DNA of 64,000 nucleotides from Ostrinia nubilalis. Taxonomy: Eukaryota > Arthropoda > Insecta > Lepidoptera > Crambidae. Below the pieces are notes generated by a model, which made no database searches, was not told the origin of the DNA, and was given only the letters and a program-made list of their open reading frames with translations. Location: the NCBI RefSeq assembly GCF_963855985.1, contig NC_087093.1:1557501-1621500 (forward strand). Direction: 5' to 3'. Positions 22,701 through 34,020 of the stretch are shown here, one piece after another. The position numbers and the translations under genes were made by a program. Every line of letters starts with the position of its first letter. Positions within the stretch are counted from its first letter, which is position 1.

Positions 22701-24372
22701 GTACATTCTAATTAACCATCAACTACCTTTCTGCTTCAAATTTCTCTTACTTCACAAAACAATCATAACTATGACCCACATCTAAACAATTAAAGCATCC
22801 TCGAATCCGTAACATAACCTCAACCCCGCAAAGTCGCGGATTAAAATGACTTTGTAAATGGAAACTCGTCCTCCAAGCCTCCGACGCCTGCCACGGACGG
22901 AGTGCTCCACTCGAGGGCCCTCCCAACTAATAGATCGGATGTTACTCGAGACCGCGTCTTGGAAGGCACTGTTCTGTTGACAGCACTTGCCAAGTTTGAA
23001 TTGAAACATCTATTCGTGTGAATACGGAGAATTCGGAGCAGAAAGTCTGTGTTCTTGAACGACAAAGCAGAAATTATTCTGCAAGCAGGAGCTGCTTGTA
23101 AAGCTAGCTAACGTTAAAGCTAAATTGTTTATGTGGGATTGTGATCAATTCTATGGTGTCTGTGTGTAACAAATCAAATCACACGTAATAATTGAAATCC
23201 ATGAAACTGTTTAGGTGTAAAAAATGGACTGGAGAAACCTTCAAACATAGCCCTCATTTGATAATCAGATAAAATATCTATCTAGCTCAAAAACAGTTCA
23301 GCTATACAAAGAACTAGTTACGCTTAAAACTCTACAATAACTTTTAATTTCATTATAGGAACGACTGAAAATCTAGGTTCTCAATCTATGTAAAGATCTA
23401 TGTATTGATATCTACATAGGTACTCTGCGTGTCTGTACAGTAATCCCTACATTAGGCTCTAGCACGTAGAGCACTCAGTAGGTGCTATAGCATTATCTAA
23501 TACTAATTAACTAAGACGGGCCCTTGCTTCTGTCAGAGATAAAATATATCAAATAACATTGTACTGAAAGAGACAAACCTACAGCAAAAAATATGACCAC
23601 GTGTGTTGCAAATAAACCTCGCCACTGCACCCTATTGCCCTAGCTAAAACCACTGACCTGCATTATCATCTAACGAGAATGAAAGTTAAAACAAAATGGC
23701 TATTTCGTTAACCCTTCAGCTTACACTAAGGCATCGTTAATTGAAAGCAAGCAATAACATTAACTTTGATCGCCGGTCAGCTAGTCTTCGGGGGCTAGCC
23801 AGTAACGGTAATTGCTATGGTTTTACCTTGGCCCTTCCTTATTTTATCTTAAGAGAGCACTAAGTAAACAAAGCAAAGTGAGTGAATCAGCATTGGTGAA
23901 GGATTTGGAAATTTGGCCCTTTTAAGCTGTTTCTAAAATTATGAAAGGTAAATATGATATCCCACCTGCACTGCAACTCCTGTGTAGCCAGGATCTACAG
24001 CTTGATCGCCATAAAAACCCAACCAATGAAGGTCAAGTTTGTCCCGGGGGAAAGTTAAACTGTCATTGGACCCGCAACGAAATTAATCAGAAGAACATAG
24101 GAGGAGTTCGAAATTAAGGTTCGACTTCCCTCCATTACAAAGCGGATGACAGGTGACAAACAAAGGTTTAAAACGTTTAAGAAAAGATTATGCACCACGG
24201 ACAATAAATATCAATTATGGGGGCCTATCTTATGAGCAATTATCAACTGCTACTTATGAAAGGTAGTGAGCAAAAAGCCAGATGCTAACAATTGCTATGA
24301 ATGCTCCCGAGTACGATAGGGTATAAGATATCTTCACTAAAAAGGGATAGATTCCAATTGGCTCACTAACTT
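22701..24372. other. Intergenic, nothing recognised
   Basis: Frames on the minus strand at 22782-23065 lack recognisable motifs. No mobile-element ends are seen. Confidence 0.4.
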
Positions 24373-24374
24373 GA

Positions 24375-24425
24375 CCTACCAGCGTTTTGAAACAAACACA
24401 TTTTGGCAAGTACTAAGAACTGAAA
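24375..24425 (-). mobile_element. LINE 3' UTR relic (same family as 10754)
   Basis: CTACCAGCGTTTTGAAACAA with TTTTGGCAAGTACTAAGAAC is a more diverged version of the block at 10875-10910. Confidence 0.4.
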
Positions 24426-24772
24426 TTCCTACATACAAAGTCACCTATTTCAGTCAAAAAGTAGGTACCTTACTTACCTAAATAAAAATAGATCTTCTTT
24501 GAAGTACTTCAGTAATATCCTCTCCAAATGAAATTAAACCGGTTTTCCTTTAAAACAAGCCTCGAAAATGTTGCCTTTTCATTTAATTGAGGAATGCCGG
24601 TAATTATTTTCCCAATCACACCGAGCCAATCGCTCCCAATGAAAAGTAAATATCAATTCCACGAACCAATTATGGAATATCGGGAAGCCGGATAACTGAC
24701 AAGTGATGTTTTATGACCTACATGCCAGCTGCGGTTACTGGTTCGATTCCCGTTAGTAATTTAGGTATAGTC

Positions 24773-24917
24773 CGCCCGTATTCACAAACAATGCTTGCTA
24801 AGTGAAGCAGCAAATCGAACGCACATCGTTGAATAGAGCTCTGTGATTGGTTCGTGTGTCACCCTGTGCGTCCACGCGCACTGTGAGACCTCATGGTAAT
24901 GTTTGTGAATACGGGCG
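24773..24917. mobile_element. MITE derived from the Harbinger element at 35246
   Basis: Inverted ends CGCCCGTATTCACAAAC and the complement. Both subterminal regions match the 1.8-kb element at 35246-37055: the left has TTGAATAGAGCTCTGTGATT, and the right has CCACGCGCACTGTGAGACCT and AATGTTTGTGAATACGGG. The 145-bp copy is thus an internal-deletion derivative. A clean target duplication is not visible here. Confidence 0.8.
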
Positions 24918-27037
24918 TATAACTAGGATATCTGCTACCTAGCTAATCTACCGATTAGTAGAGCTGTGGACGTTTATAGTATATGACTGGTATTAATGTA
25001 TAGGTATCTATTTAAATGGTCATCAATCTGTACTAGTGCTTATTTTATAATAAAGTAAATTTTTTATTCGTTATCACCCGTTATCGTTGCGGTACAATTT
25101 CTGTAGCTGGGGTACGATTATTGTAAAAAAACACAGGCACGATAATAAACAAAATTAAACCAATGTGCACATCTTCTTCTCTAGCGGTCACAGGTTACAT
25201 TTAAGAAAACCTTGCCTTCATAAACAGAGGCTAAAAATTGCCGATTACAAAACTTCATAATCAAAAAATATGAGAGCGCACAGCAGTTGTCAGAGAATTA
25301 ACCAGAACAAAGGCTTTAGGTATTATGTGCAGCCAAGTATCCACATCTGGAGCCTTTTGTTATGCTGCCAACACACTAGGGCTGTAACAACGTTGCGAAC
25401 TCGATGCACGCTCGCCGAACAATGGCGCGCTTCGTTACCGAATATGTGAGCACGAAGATGGATCGCTTGTTAACTATGAACTGTAACAACCAGCGGACAT
25501 GACGTAAGACGTATTATTTTGGCAGATTGGAACACTGAATAAGGTGTTTTTTTAATTAATGATAAATCCGATAAAAAATAGTATTAAATAAATAAAACCG
25601 TTTAAAAAACAACGGACACGAATTATGAATGACGTAATATATTGACAGATTAGCCTTCTGAGTAAAATGATTCTTTCATTAATGATAAATCCGACAAAAC
25701 AATATTATATTGAACATTAAAGCTGTAATTGTGTTTTTCCACTTACCCCACATTTTCAGCAGTTTTCGTGGCACCCCTATTCTCACGTTTTCCATCCCAC
25801 TGGCCCGATTACCTTTAGAAAGAACAATCTTTTATTAGAAATATAACATCGCTAAGAAACCTTTTGCTCTTTTACAAAAATCTTAAAAGTGAAGTTTCTA
25901 CTGGGACTGGTTCGCATGTAACGTATCACGCCAGCTGCAGTTACAGGTTTAAATCCCAAGGGGACAATAGCGTAAGCATTTATCGGATCAAGAACGGATA
26001 GTTTAGTTTCTACCCGCGGCATCGGTCGGTCAGTTTACATCTAACCGTCGCTAGCGAGCGCGTTAAAAAATATATGAAGATTTTAGTTCTTAAAAGTTTC
26101 CGCTAGCACTGTTTAAACCAAAACTCACACTACGCCTCCTGTTTCATAATGTCACATTACTGAATGTATTGTTCCAGAAATCATTTCCAATCCAGATTCC
26201 AGACAGGTAGACTTCCAGAAGTTCCAGCGGAGAAGCCTATCGGGTTAGCAGACTCATTTTCCCGCTTCCCGAACATCCCCCCTCCCCACCCTGATGAGAT
26301 TGATGAATTCCCGTCCTAAACAAACAGAAACAAAAACGTGTGTACAAAATAGGAAAAAAGACTGGCTAGTAAGAAAAAGAATTACGCTGTGAAGGTTCTG
26401 CACATTTTTTTATCATTAAAAAAAACGAATGGGTACAAATAAAAAAGAAGTTCGGGTATAGAATACGGTTGGACACTAACAAACTTTTTTCTTTTTGATA
26501 TAATCAAACATTGATTTTCAATTCTTTTTCGTTGAAAGATTTTTTCGCGCTCGAACTAAACACAATACTAACGTAAGCATTTGTAACGATTTATTTATCA
26601 AGTTCCACGCACGATCATTTGACTTTTGAGCTTTTTTTTAAATATATGGGCTTATTTTCAAGATTTCACTTGTGCATAATTTTTAATGTGTGTGTTGGTA
26701 TTACTGTAATACAATATTTTGAAATTAACACAAGATTTTGAAACAACAAAAATTACAATGAGGACATTCAACAAAAATTACATTGTTTTGTTTTCTTTAC
26801 AGAATCCTAAAATTTCACGGAAACAAAGGTGTACCTGACGAAACGATGTTTATTACATTCCCTCCTCAAAGGCTTTGAGAGTGCGTGGCGGCCATGATGA
26901 ATGCGAGATTATTTATTAATCACGGCCGTGTTGGTTCAGCAAACGCCGTGTGAAAGTCAAAAACACTGAAATTTCATAACCATGTGTCACGAAAATTGCT
27001 GAACCAGTTAGTTAAGAAAGTAAACAGGTACGTTTAT
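24918..27037. other. Intergenic, nothing firm
   Basis: B-box-like traces at 24738 (GGTTCGATTCCCG, just upstream of the MITE) and at 25950 may be SINE relics. A short GC-richer patch at 26880-26950 stands out. No gene is supported. Confidence 0.4.
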
Positions 27038-27040
27038 TTA

Positions 27041-27158
27041 GGCTGGGTTGCACCATCTTACTTTGACTATTACAAACGTCAAAAATATGTCAAAATCCAT
27101 AGAAAAAGCACCGGTTATCGTAATATTTACTGTTAAAGTTAGGTGGTGCAACTCAGAC
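27041..27158. mobile_element. Short MITE with TTA target, copy B
   Basis: Ends GGCTGGGTTGCACCATCTTA and GTTAGGTGGTGCAACTCAG are flanked by TTA at 27038-27040 and 27159-27161. It is the reverse-oriented sister of 19194-19312, and the interior (ACAAACGTCAAAAATATGTC) corresponds as well. Confidence 0.8.
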
Positions 27159-27161
27159 TTA

Positions 27162-28083
27162 GTAATTAAATCAAAATATCCATCAGTTAATAAGTAGACG
27201 TAAAAATACTACTTGGTATGCCTTTTAAAAAGAGAATAACTAACCCTCCTTCTGGCGCAGTCGGGTAATAAAACTTTCTATCTTGGGCTGGACGATATTG
27301 TCCCGAAGCAGTAGCAAGGTAAAAAATAAATTATTTGTTTGTTGGATGTTCAAAAGAACGTTTAAAGCCAAAAATATTGACGCATGACTATTTCGCCCTT
27401 AACCCATTTGTTAGATGGAGACAAGAGATAAATAATTATGATTATGATCACACTACAATAAATAAATAGACACAAAGCGTTCTTAACAGACAACATTATT
27501 AAAATAGTTTTCAAACCAGCTTATTGTTGCTAAGAGCAAAAGTATTCATAATTTTCTAACTGTAACGTTGCCAACAGTGATATGGGGTCTTACCACAGCA
27601 ACCTAATGACTATAAAGGCAAATAGATATTACGTCACTTCACTCATTGTGACAATTTCATCACAAATAGATAGAAATCGCACATTTCTTTGCCGGAACTT
27701 ATCTTTGGTGTCTTTGACCTTGTGTTTTGAGCTCGCCCTATCGCATTTCGTCAGTTCAACGGCTGAAGTATGACCCCTCTATCGGACGGGTTCAGCAATC
27801 GGGATATTCACTCATTTTAGAACGGTCAGTTTTGACCAGTGTAAAGTATTTCAGAAGATGCTCAACTTAGATATCATTTACTTCATCTTTTGGGTACGAT
27901 AACTCTATCATTATTCAAGTTTGCTCGTAAACTATAGCGAGAAACTAACTGCACTCTCTCAAAATGAACATCACTGTCTGGGGTATTCCAAAACTCCCTC
28001 ATCTTTCGAATACCAATAATTGACTCCGGAACTTTCAGCCGGAGAGTGAAAAACTCAATCAATTAAGGAGTACAATTTAATAG
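27162..28083. other. Intergenic, nothing recognised
   Basis: No gene, repeat end or inverted structure that I can support. Confidence 0.45.
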
Positions 28084-28084
28084 G

Positions 28085-28507
28085 ATTTTAGCTTAACATT
28101 TTTAATAGATTTATTTATTTAATTATTTATTCATGAATAGAACGGTAGTACCAATTACACTATTCAAACAAGACTTAACAAAGTTCAGAATAACATTTAA
28201 GAACTTATCAACAATTTAACTTAATTTAGGAAAAGTACATAAATCAGATGCGATTATTTTCACAGTAACCCAAACATTCTGCTAGTAACGTACTCCACCC
28301 TTCTGCAAATACGTCACATTTTGGGTTTTGGTCCAGGAAACGATTGAGAGCACTTAATGTACGTGGTATAAGTGATTTCGATCTTGAAACCGTGCGACAC
28401 GGAATATAATATGATTTATTCTCCACGTAATTTAGTAATTTTGTCTCCACGGCAAGATCAAGCACTTGATTGCTTTGCTTGCTTGCTTTCAACCAAATGA
28501 TAACCAT
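28085..28507 (-). pseudogene. LINE C-terminal fragment with 3' UTR
   Basis: An 87-codon minus frame (28244-28507) contains YYIPCRTVSRSKSLIPRTLS and a following NRFLDQNPKCDVFA. This is reminiscent of the C-terminal tail after the reverse transcriptase in insect LINEs (aromatic, arginine-rich segment, small hydrophobic core, then an acidic-F end). The 3' side (28085-28240) is A+T-rich with TTTATTTATTTAATT, i.e. AATAAA on the minus strand. It is 5'-truncated. Clade is uncertain. Confidence 0.45.
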
Positions 28508-28639
28508 AGAATGGTGATGTCCATAACGACTTTATGACCTAGCCTTGCCTATTACACAAACGCATAAAAAAGGAAAACTATTATCTCTACATAGGGCTCT
28601 CGCGGAAGACCAGTTTCGCATGTCATGATAAATACTGAG

Positions 28640-28745
28640 CTAGCCTATTAACGCAGTGGCCCACTTTTTTTTTCTATATTCGTTTTGTGTTGTTATTGTA
28701 TAATTTGTGCTTACTGTGACAAATAAATTATATTCTATCCTACAT
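28640..28745 (+). mobile_element. LINE 3' tail
   Basis: TTGTGCTTACTGTGACAAAT followed by AAATTATATTCTATCCTA is the polyadenylation-like end plus ATTCTATT-type tail found on jockey-like LINEs. Only the tail is present. Confidence 0.45.
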
Positions 28746-30766
28746 GGTATTCAAAACAATACATAAAAGACTTATTTTTATTTCAAGGAACAAACATAAC
28801 TGAAATGTTGTCAATTCTGTTGACTGAAATCCCGCGTACATTTCACTGAGTTTCCACTTTAACTGGAAGAGTTAAGGACGCTACGTTAAAGATTTTATGG
28901 CGAACAGAAATAACCGGGAACGCGCCGTTAAAATAAAGACGAGTTACTTTACTCGCGGAATTTAACTGGTATTGTATATAATATAGAAGATATTTAAAAG
29001 TTACTTCATTTCGATTCCCTTAGGCAGTTTGATTTTTCCAAGTTATTTATAATTTAGTATGAGAAGCGACTCTTATGCTAAGAAATTTTAATAATTAATT
29101 CTACATTTAACTACTCTTCTTTTGAACACCCCCATATTAATTGATATTGAAAAATACGCTCTTTAATTTTTAACTTTAAAATGATTCAAAAGCCTTATTT
29201 TTTTCTAGCAGTGCTCAAGAACTAGAAAAAATATAAAATAATTCATACTTGCGTGAGTCCTAAAAATTTTAGGAAACACGTTCTTCTTATAAATTTCAAG
29301 ACTCATGCACATATAAAACAGAGGCTTATTTCTATTCAAACGATTAGCAAAATAAAATATGGAAAGCGCGTTTCCATTTGACATAAAAATGTGGCAAAAA
29401 TACATCAAACTTCTTTATGTTATTATCAAAACATGAATGATCTAATTTAAAATGCCACTGCGTGACCCAGATGTAGAGAGTGTAGAGACATCCCGGATTC
29501 CGTCGTCTTACGTCACTGGAATAGTTCAAAAGGGCGGCTAATTTACGAAGTAATCAACGAGCGACATTCCACGACCGCGTTTTGTACCTCGTAAAACAGA
29601 AATCGCATTAGCAAAGGGTTGGGCAACAAAACTGAGGCGTTCGACTCCACTGTGCCGCCTGGGATGCAAACGCAAGCGATCGAAGCAGCAACAAAAGAGC
29701 AACCACCTAGAGATTCGACCTGATTTTTATTGACCACAACTTATTTGTGTCAGTTCTACCAGTTTAAACCATGTACCATTCATTATTTCATAAATCTACA
29801 TACCATCTTCTACGCCTACCAAAACTATCTTTTCGAGAAACTGATGAAGAAACTAAGAACGAGAATTGTCTCGAAAAATTATTACCTATATTGCTCTTCA
29901 ACATAAATAGAAATGAAAGAAAGAATGCTTGAACACTAAAAAATATTATAATCTTATGTAATAAACTCTAGAAAATTCACCCAAGATAGATTCGAGACTT
30001 AGTAACGCCTTAAACATAGCCAGCCTACTGGGTAAATAAGGACAAATTCATCGCTAAATCGAATCTTTTAGCGAATTTCTATGTAATAAGTGACAATGAG
30101 GTCCCAGATAGAGCACGTGCACAGCAAAATGCTTGCAATTTTCATAAAAACAACCAATTCGAAGATCTTTCAAACACCATTCCATCAGTCCCTCTTCTCC
30201 CAACTTGCGGCACGTACTAAGTGGTCGCTCGTAAAAGGTTTACGACGCGCGCGCGGCCGAGATTAAAATCATGCATTTATTTTATTCGTCATTATTCCCG
30301 ACTGCAGGAGTAGGTACAATAAGTGTCGCAATTTTGACACCCGTTTATGGCCGATAAAGGCGCCCTCGATTAGTGACTAAGCGCTGGAAAGCTTATGTTT
30401 TATGGACGTTTGACCGCCTTGGGGAGATAGGTTTTATACCGAAGGTCGTGAGGGTCTGCAGATAAGGACGATCATAGTAACCACACAAGCTCCAGAATTT
30501 GAAATGATGATCACTCGTTTTTGATTCTTTTTGTTTGGGGTTTTCCAAGTGGGACCTTTACAGGCTTTTTCTTTTTAGACTTTGCGACATATTTACGGTT
30601 CCTTAGCGCTGCAAAATAATCAAGTTTTTAGGTGAACGCAATTAAAATTAATAGTCATTTATTTCTAGCACACTTGCTAGTTAAATAAAGTGATGATGAA
30701 GTCCAATAAGGATCTGAACAATAGTTTCCTAGATAAGCATGTAAATTCATTTTCAATATTTATAAC
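28746..30766. other. Intergenic; one G+C-rich conserved-looking patch
   Basis: No gene supported. At 30230-30450 a more complex, G+C-richer sequence (GACGCGCGCGCGGCCGAG then ATTAAAATCATGCATTTATT) is free of repeat hallmarks and may be regulatory. That is inference from composition only. Confidence 0.35.
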
Positions 30767-30901
30767 AGACTAGCTTTTGCCCACGGCTTCACCCGCGTGA
30801 AATTTAGTCTGTCACAGATACTCATAAATTATAGCCTATATGTTATTTTAGGTTACAAACAAAAATAATGTAAAGTTTCATCAAAATCCGTTCAGTAGTT
30901 T

Positions 30902-32058
30902 GGGGCCGTTCAAGTATTACGTAAGCACCAAGGGGGGGTGGGGGGGTCTCTGTTTTGCTTATTTTGGATGACATGGGGGGTAGGGAGGGTCTAGATGATG
31001 ATTACGTCATCGTTAGTTATTTACGTTTTTTCGGGGATTCCCGCAAATAATACATATGCGTAGGCACTCGCTTTGAGAACTGATTAGGGGAATTACCGCA
31101 CATTAGGGAAATTACCGTGCGCTATTCACTTGTCTAATATAATTAACTCTCGTGCCGACATTGCCCATTGAAAAGACAATGGCGGAAATTGGCGTCTTTT
31201 TTTTTCGCGCGGCCATCGACCAAACTTTGTTTTTTGATTACAAAATAGTGTAATAAATCAAACTTACTATGACATGTATATCTCTAAACTCGGTCTGAAC
31301 TGAGTTACGAGCATTAAAAGTTTGATGATTTTCATACTAGATTTGCTTTTTGCGCGCAAAGTTTTGTAAGAAATTGCAACAAACTAGTGAGATTGTATGT
31401 GTAAACAAACAATACCATCCATTAAAGGCTCCAGACATCAGTATGGAGCAGAATCAGCGCAATAAAAAAATAGCGCAATATTTTGTTGCATAAATCTAGT
31501 ATGAAAATCATCAAACTTCTAATGCTCGTAACTCAGTTCAGACTGAGTTTAAAGGTATACATGCCATAGTAAGTTTGGTTTATTACACTATTTTGTAATC
31601 AAAAAACAAAGTTTGAACGATGGCCGCGCGAAAAAAAAAAGACGCCACTTTCCATACAAAATCTGGCATTGCCATTTGAGAGTCGTAGTCCGCATAATAT
31701 CATCAAAACACGCGGCCTCCCGCGCGCGTGTTTTGTTTGGATACTAAACGTATTGTAAGCATTGAAAGTTATCATTTGTTTATGTTTATGTTGATGCATA
31801 ATTGATGCAATTATGTTTGTTATGTTCTTTACTTCTGATTATATTTTTTTGTCCCTTACTCTGTGTGTATCAGTTAAAACTAATATTTTCATGAATTTTC
31901 CTATTTTAAAAATGACAATATAAAAAAACATTTATAACTAAAAATGTTTACGTAAGCATAGGGGGAGGGGGTAAGTGCTTTGCTTACTTTTGATGACAAG
32001 GGGGGCGGGGGGGTAAAAAATGGTAAGAAATCGGCTTACGTAATACTTGAACGGCCCC
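30902..32058. mobile_element. DNA transposon derivative, 3-bp TTT target
   Basis: Inverted ends GGGGCCGTTCAAGTATTACG and its complement (25 of 25 bases including TAAGC) are separated by 1,157 bp. TTT on each side (30899-30901, 32059-32061) replaces five Ts in the empty repeat, giving a 3-bp duplication. That and the GGGGCC start suggest PIF/Harbinger. G-rich subterminal blocks (AAGGGGGGGTGGGGGGGTCT and GACAAGGGGGGCGGGGGG) occur at both ends. It holds no transposase but a smaller foldback at about 31190-31650. Confidence 0.75.
31190..31650. mobile_element. Inner foldback unit within 30902-32058
   Basis: The left arm (31190-31348) runs from GGCGTCTTTTTTTTTCGCGC through ACTCGGTCTGAACTGAGTTA to CATACTAGATT. 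The right arm (31497-31650) is its near-perfect complement, ending TTCGCGCGAAA-type sequence and GACGCC. The loop is about 150 bp. It is either a nested MITE or the core palindrome of the host element. Confidence 0.65.
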
Positions 32059-32119
32059 TTTTTGCGTGAAAGAATAAGAAACATCCAGACATCCAAACTT
32101 TAGCATTTATAATATAGAA

Positions 32120-32995
32120 TTGTCATCAGGAAATCATCTTCAATAAGTTAGGTGCTGTATTACTTATTAAATGGTTAACGCAAATTATTGAAATCTGCAA
32201 GTAAGCTTAAATACAAAGCTCGAAGCTTGAATAAATCTGAAATACGTTCTTCAAGCAATCGATGCAATAAGGAAAGAAGATATGAAAGTCCCAGCGAGCA
32301 GGAATATAATTTTCGTCTTCGTGACTGGACGCGTCCCGAGGGAACATCGCTACAAATTACCTCCGGAGGTCATTGCGCATAAGTACCCTACTATCTATAA
32401 CTATAGTAAAGCACTATCAATATACTCGTATAACATTAATAGAGAATGTGTTTGAGTATTTCTACGTAATTTGGCCTCTTTATAAACGTATTAGATATTG
32501 TGACTAAATTACCTTTTAATTACATAAACTTAACGGTAGAGCTTTACATATTATCATATGAAAACTACATTTACACTTGGTCTCGGTTGAGGCTTTCCTA
32601 ACAAAATATTTATGAAACTTGAAGGGCACTTCGGGTTCCATCCCGTGTCTAATAAAAGCAATCGGTTTTCTTAATATTTTAGTTACAACAGAACTTAGAC
32701 TCAGTTTTAAGTAAAACGCCTGTCTACCAGGTAAACGAAATATCTTAGTCAGACAGTTTCGGCGGTTAAACTCATAAGTCGCAAGAAAAACAAAAGAAAA
32801 AGCGTTTGTTGTAGACGTAATAAATAAGGGTGGCCGCAGACTTCGCCAGCCCGTATCGTTACCACGCCGGAAGCGGCGAATCATTCACACTCGCCGGTGA
32901 AAACGCCCGCAAAAACCTCCTATGATACACCGGACGCTACTTGTAGAGTCATTTTGGAGAAAATGTCCTTAAATATCTTTCAATAAACCAACTGG
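32120..32995. other. Intergenic; contains first copy of a diverged repeat pair
   Basis: Minus frame 32516-32884 (122 codons) has no recognisable domain. AATAAATAAGGGTGGCCGCA at 32819 with GAAGCGGCGAATCATTCAC recurs in diverged form at 33460-33545. Confidence 0.4.
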
Positions 32996-32999
32996 CTGT

Positions 33000-33070
33000 T
33001 TTGGAAATCATGGGGGAGGCTTATATTTAACAGTAGACGTCCAGTGTGTGAAAAGCCGATGATGATGATC
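33000..33070 (+). mobile_element. RTE-like LINE 3' end, relic
   Basis: GGAAATCATGGGGGAGGCTT followed by AACAGTAGACGTCCAGTGTG and a GATGATGAT tail is a worn version of the terminal block at 5960-6036. Confidence 0.6.
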
Positions 33071-33134
33071 TTTCAATCTAAGCCACTGCTCTTCTGCCCA
33101 ACTTAATAGAAGCTATGATGTCACTACTAATATA

Positions 33135-33185
33135 GACTTAACCGACTTCAACAAAAGTAGGAGGTTCTGAATTCGGTTGTTATTT
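33135..33185. mobile_element. Fragment of the ACCGACTTCAA foldback family
   Basis: ACCGACTTCAACAAAAGTAG and GAGGTTCTGAATTCGGTTG match the left end of 57637-58044. Only one end is present. Confidence 0.6.
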
Positions 33186-33459
33186 TCTAGATTTCGTGCT
33201 AATGGACTTTTGGGACATCTTTTCAGTGTTTTCATTCCAATTTTATCTGTATTATGTTATGGATATGAGCCAAAAAATCAAAAGACAGACTAAGACCGAG
33301 CAGAACCGACCCTAAATAAAATGGGAAAAGGCACAGCATAAGAAGAGAAAGATGTTATTAAATTAAATGCGAGAATAAAGTCACTCCCACTATCAACCAT
33401 CTATAAAAATCTTTTTTTTAAATCCGTTAGCTAGAACACAGACATTTTCTCAATCGCAA

Positions 33460-33545
33460 TAAATAAGGGTGGCCACAGACTACCACAAAGGTAGCCCAAA
33501 CCATCGCTATTCGTTAACGCGCAACCGGAAGCGAGGAATCATTGA
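33460..33545. repeat. Second copy of a diverged ~75-bp repeat
   Basis: AATAAATAAGGGTGGCCACA, then an extra ~15 bases, and CGGAAGCGAGGAATCATTGAC correspond to 32819-32889. Both sit in the same orientation, 640 bp apart. Nature unknown. Confidence 0.5.
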
Positions 33546-33855
33546 CGGCGACCGGAAGCCGCCGGAGACGCCGCGCCGAAACTACCCGCAAGAATTAATT
33601 CCATTGCGAAAAAACTCGGACAATAAATAAGTAGCAAAATGGTACGGGTAAAAAAAGGCCAAGTTATTTGTACGAGCATATTTTTTTCGTAAAATAAGCT
33701 GATAGAGAAAAGTTTTTAAATTATAATTATACATAATCAGACCCTCCTTTCCCTCATAATCCGGTTTCCAGATAGCAAGAAAAAGACGTTTTTAGCAAAA
33801 TTGCGTAAGAAAAACGATCATAAAATTGAATCTGACACGAATATTGTTTATTTAC
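33546..33855. other. Intergenic, nothing recognised
   Basis: A G+C-rich strip at 33540-33590 grades into A+T-rich DNA. No gene. Confidence 0.4.
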
Positions 33856-33856
33856 C

Positions 33857-34020
33857 TTTTTTTTTTATGTGATAGGAGGCAAACGAGCAGACGGATCACC
33901 TGATGGTAAGCAATTGCCGTCGCCCATGTACACCCGCAACATCAGTGAAGTCACAAGTGCGCTGCCAACCTTTTAAATCCCATTCCCCCCCAATTGGGCC
34001 TCCGGTATCCTCACTCACTC
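33857..34020 (-). mobile_element. Poly(T)-headed repeat, LINE/SINE 3' end
   Basis: Poly(T), then ATGTGATAGGAGGCAAACGA and GCAGACGGATCACCTGATGG, closely matches 63645-63710. Read on the minus strand it is a 3' end with a poly(A) tail. The 5' part, with the tRNA-like head seen at 63.9 kb, is missing here. Confidence 0.65.

Larger units (their letters stand above)
30768..32115 (-). repeat. CTAG-type repeat interrupted by a DNA element
   Basis: Starting ACTAGCTTTTGCCCACGGCT and GCGTGAAATT, the repeat runs to CCGTTCAGTAGTTT at 30901. It resumes with TTTTTGCGTGAAAGAATAAG and TAGCATTTATAATATAG to 32115. The uninterrupted order at 7375 and 18846 shows that 30902-32058 is an insertion. Confidence 0.65.
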
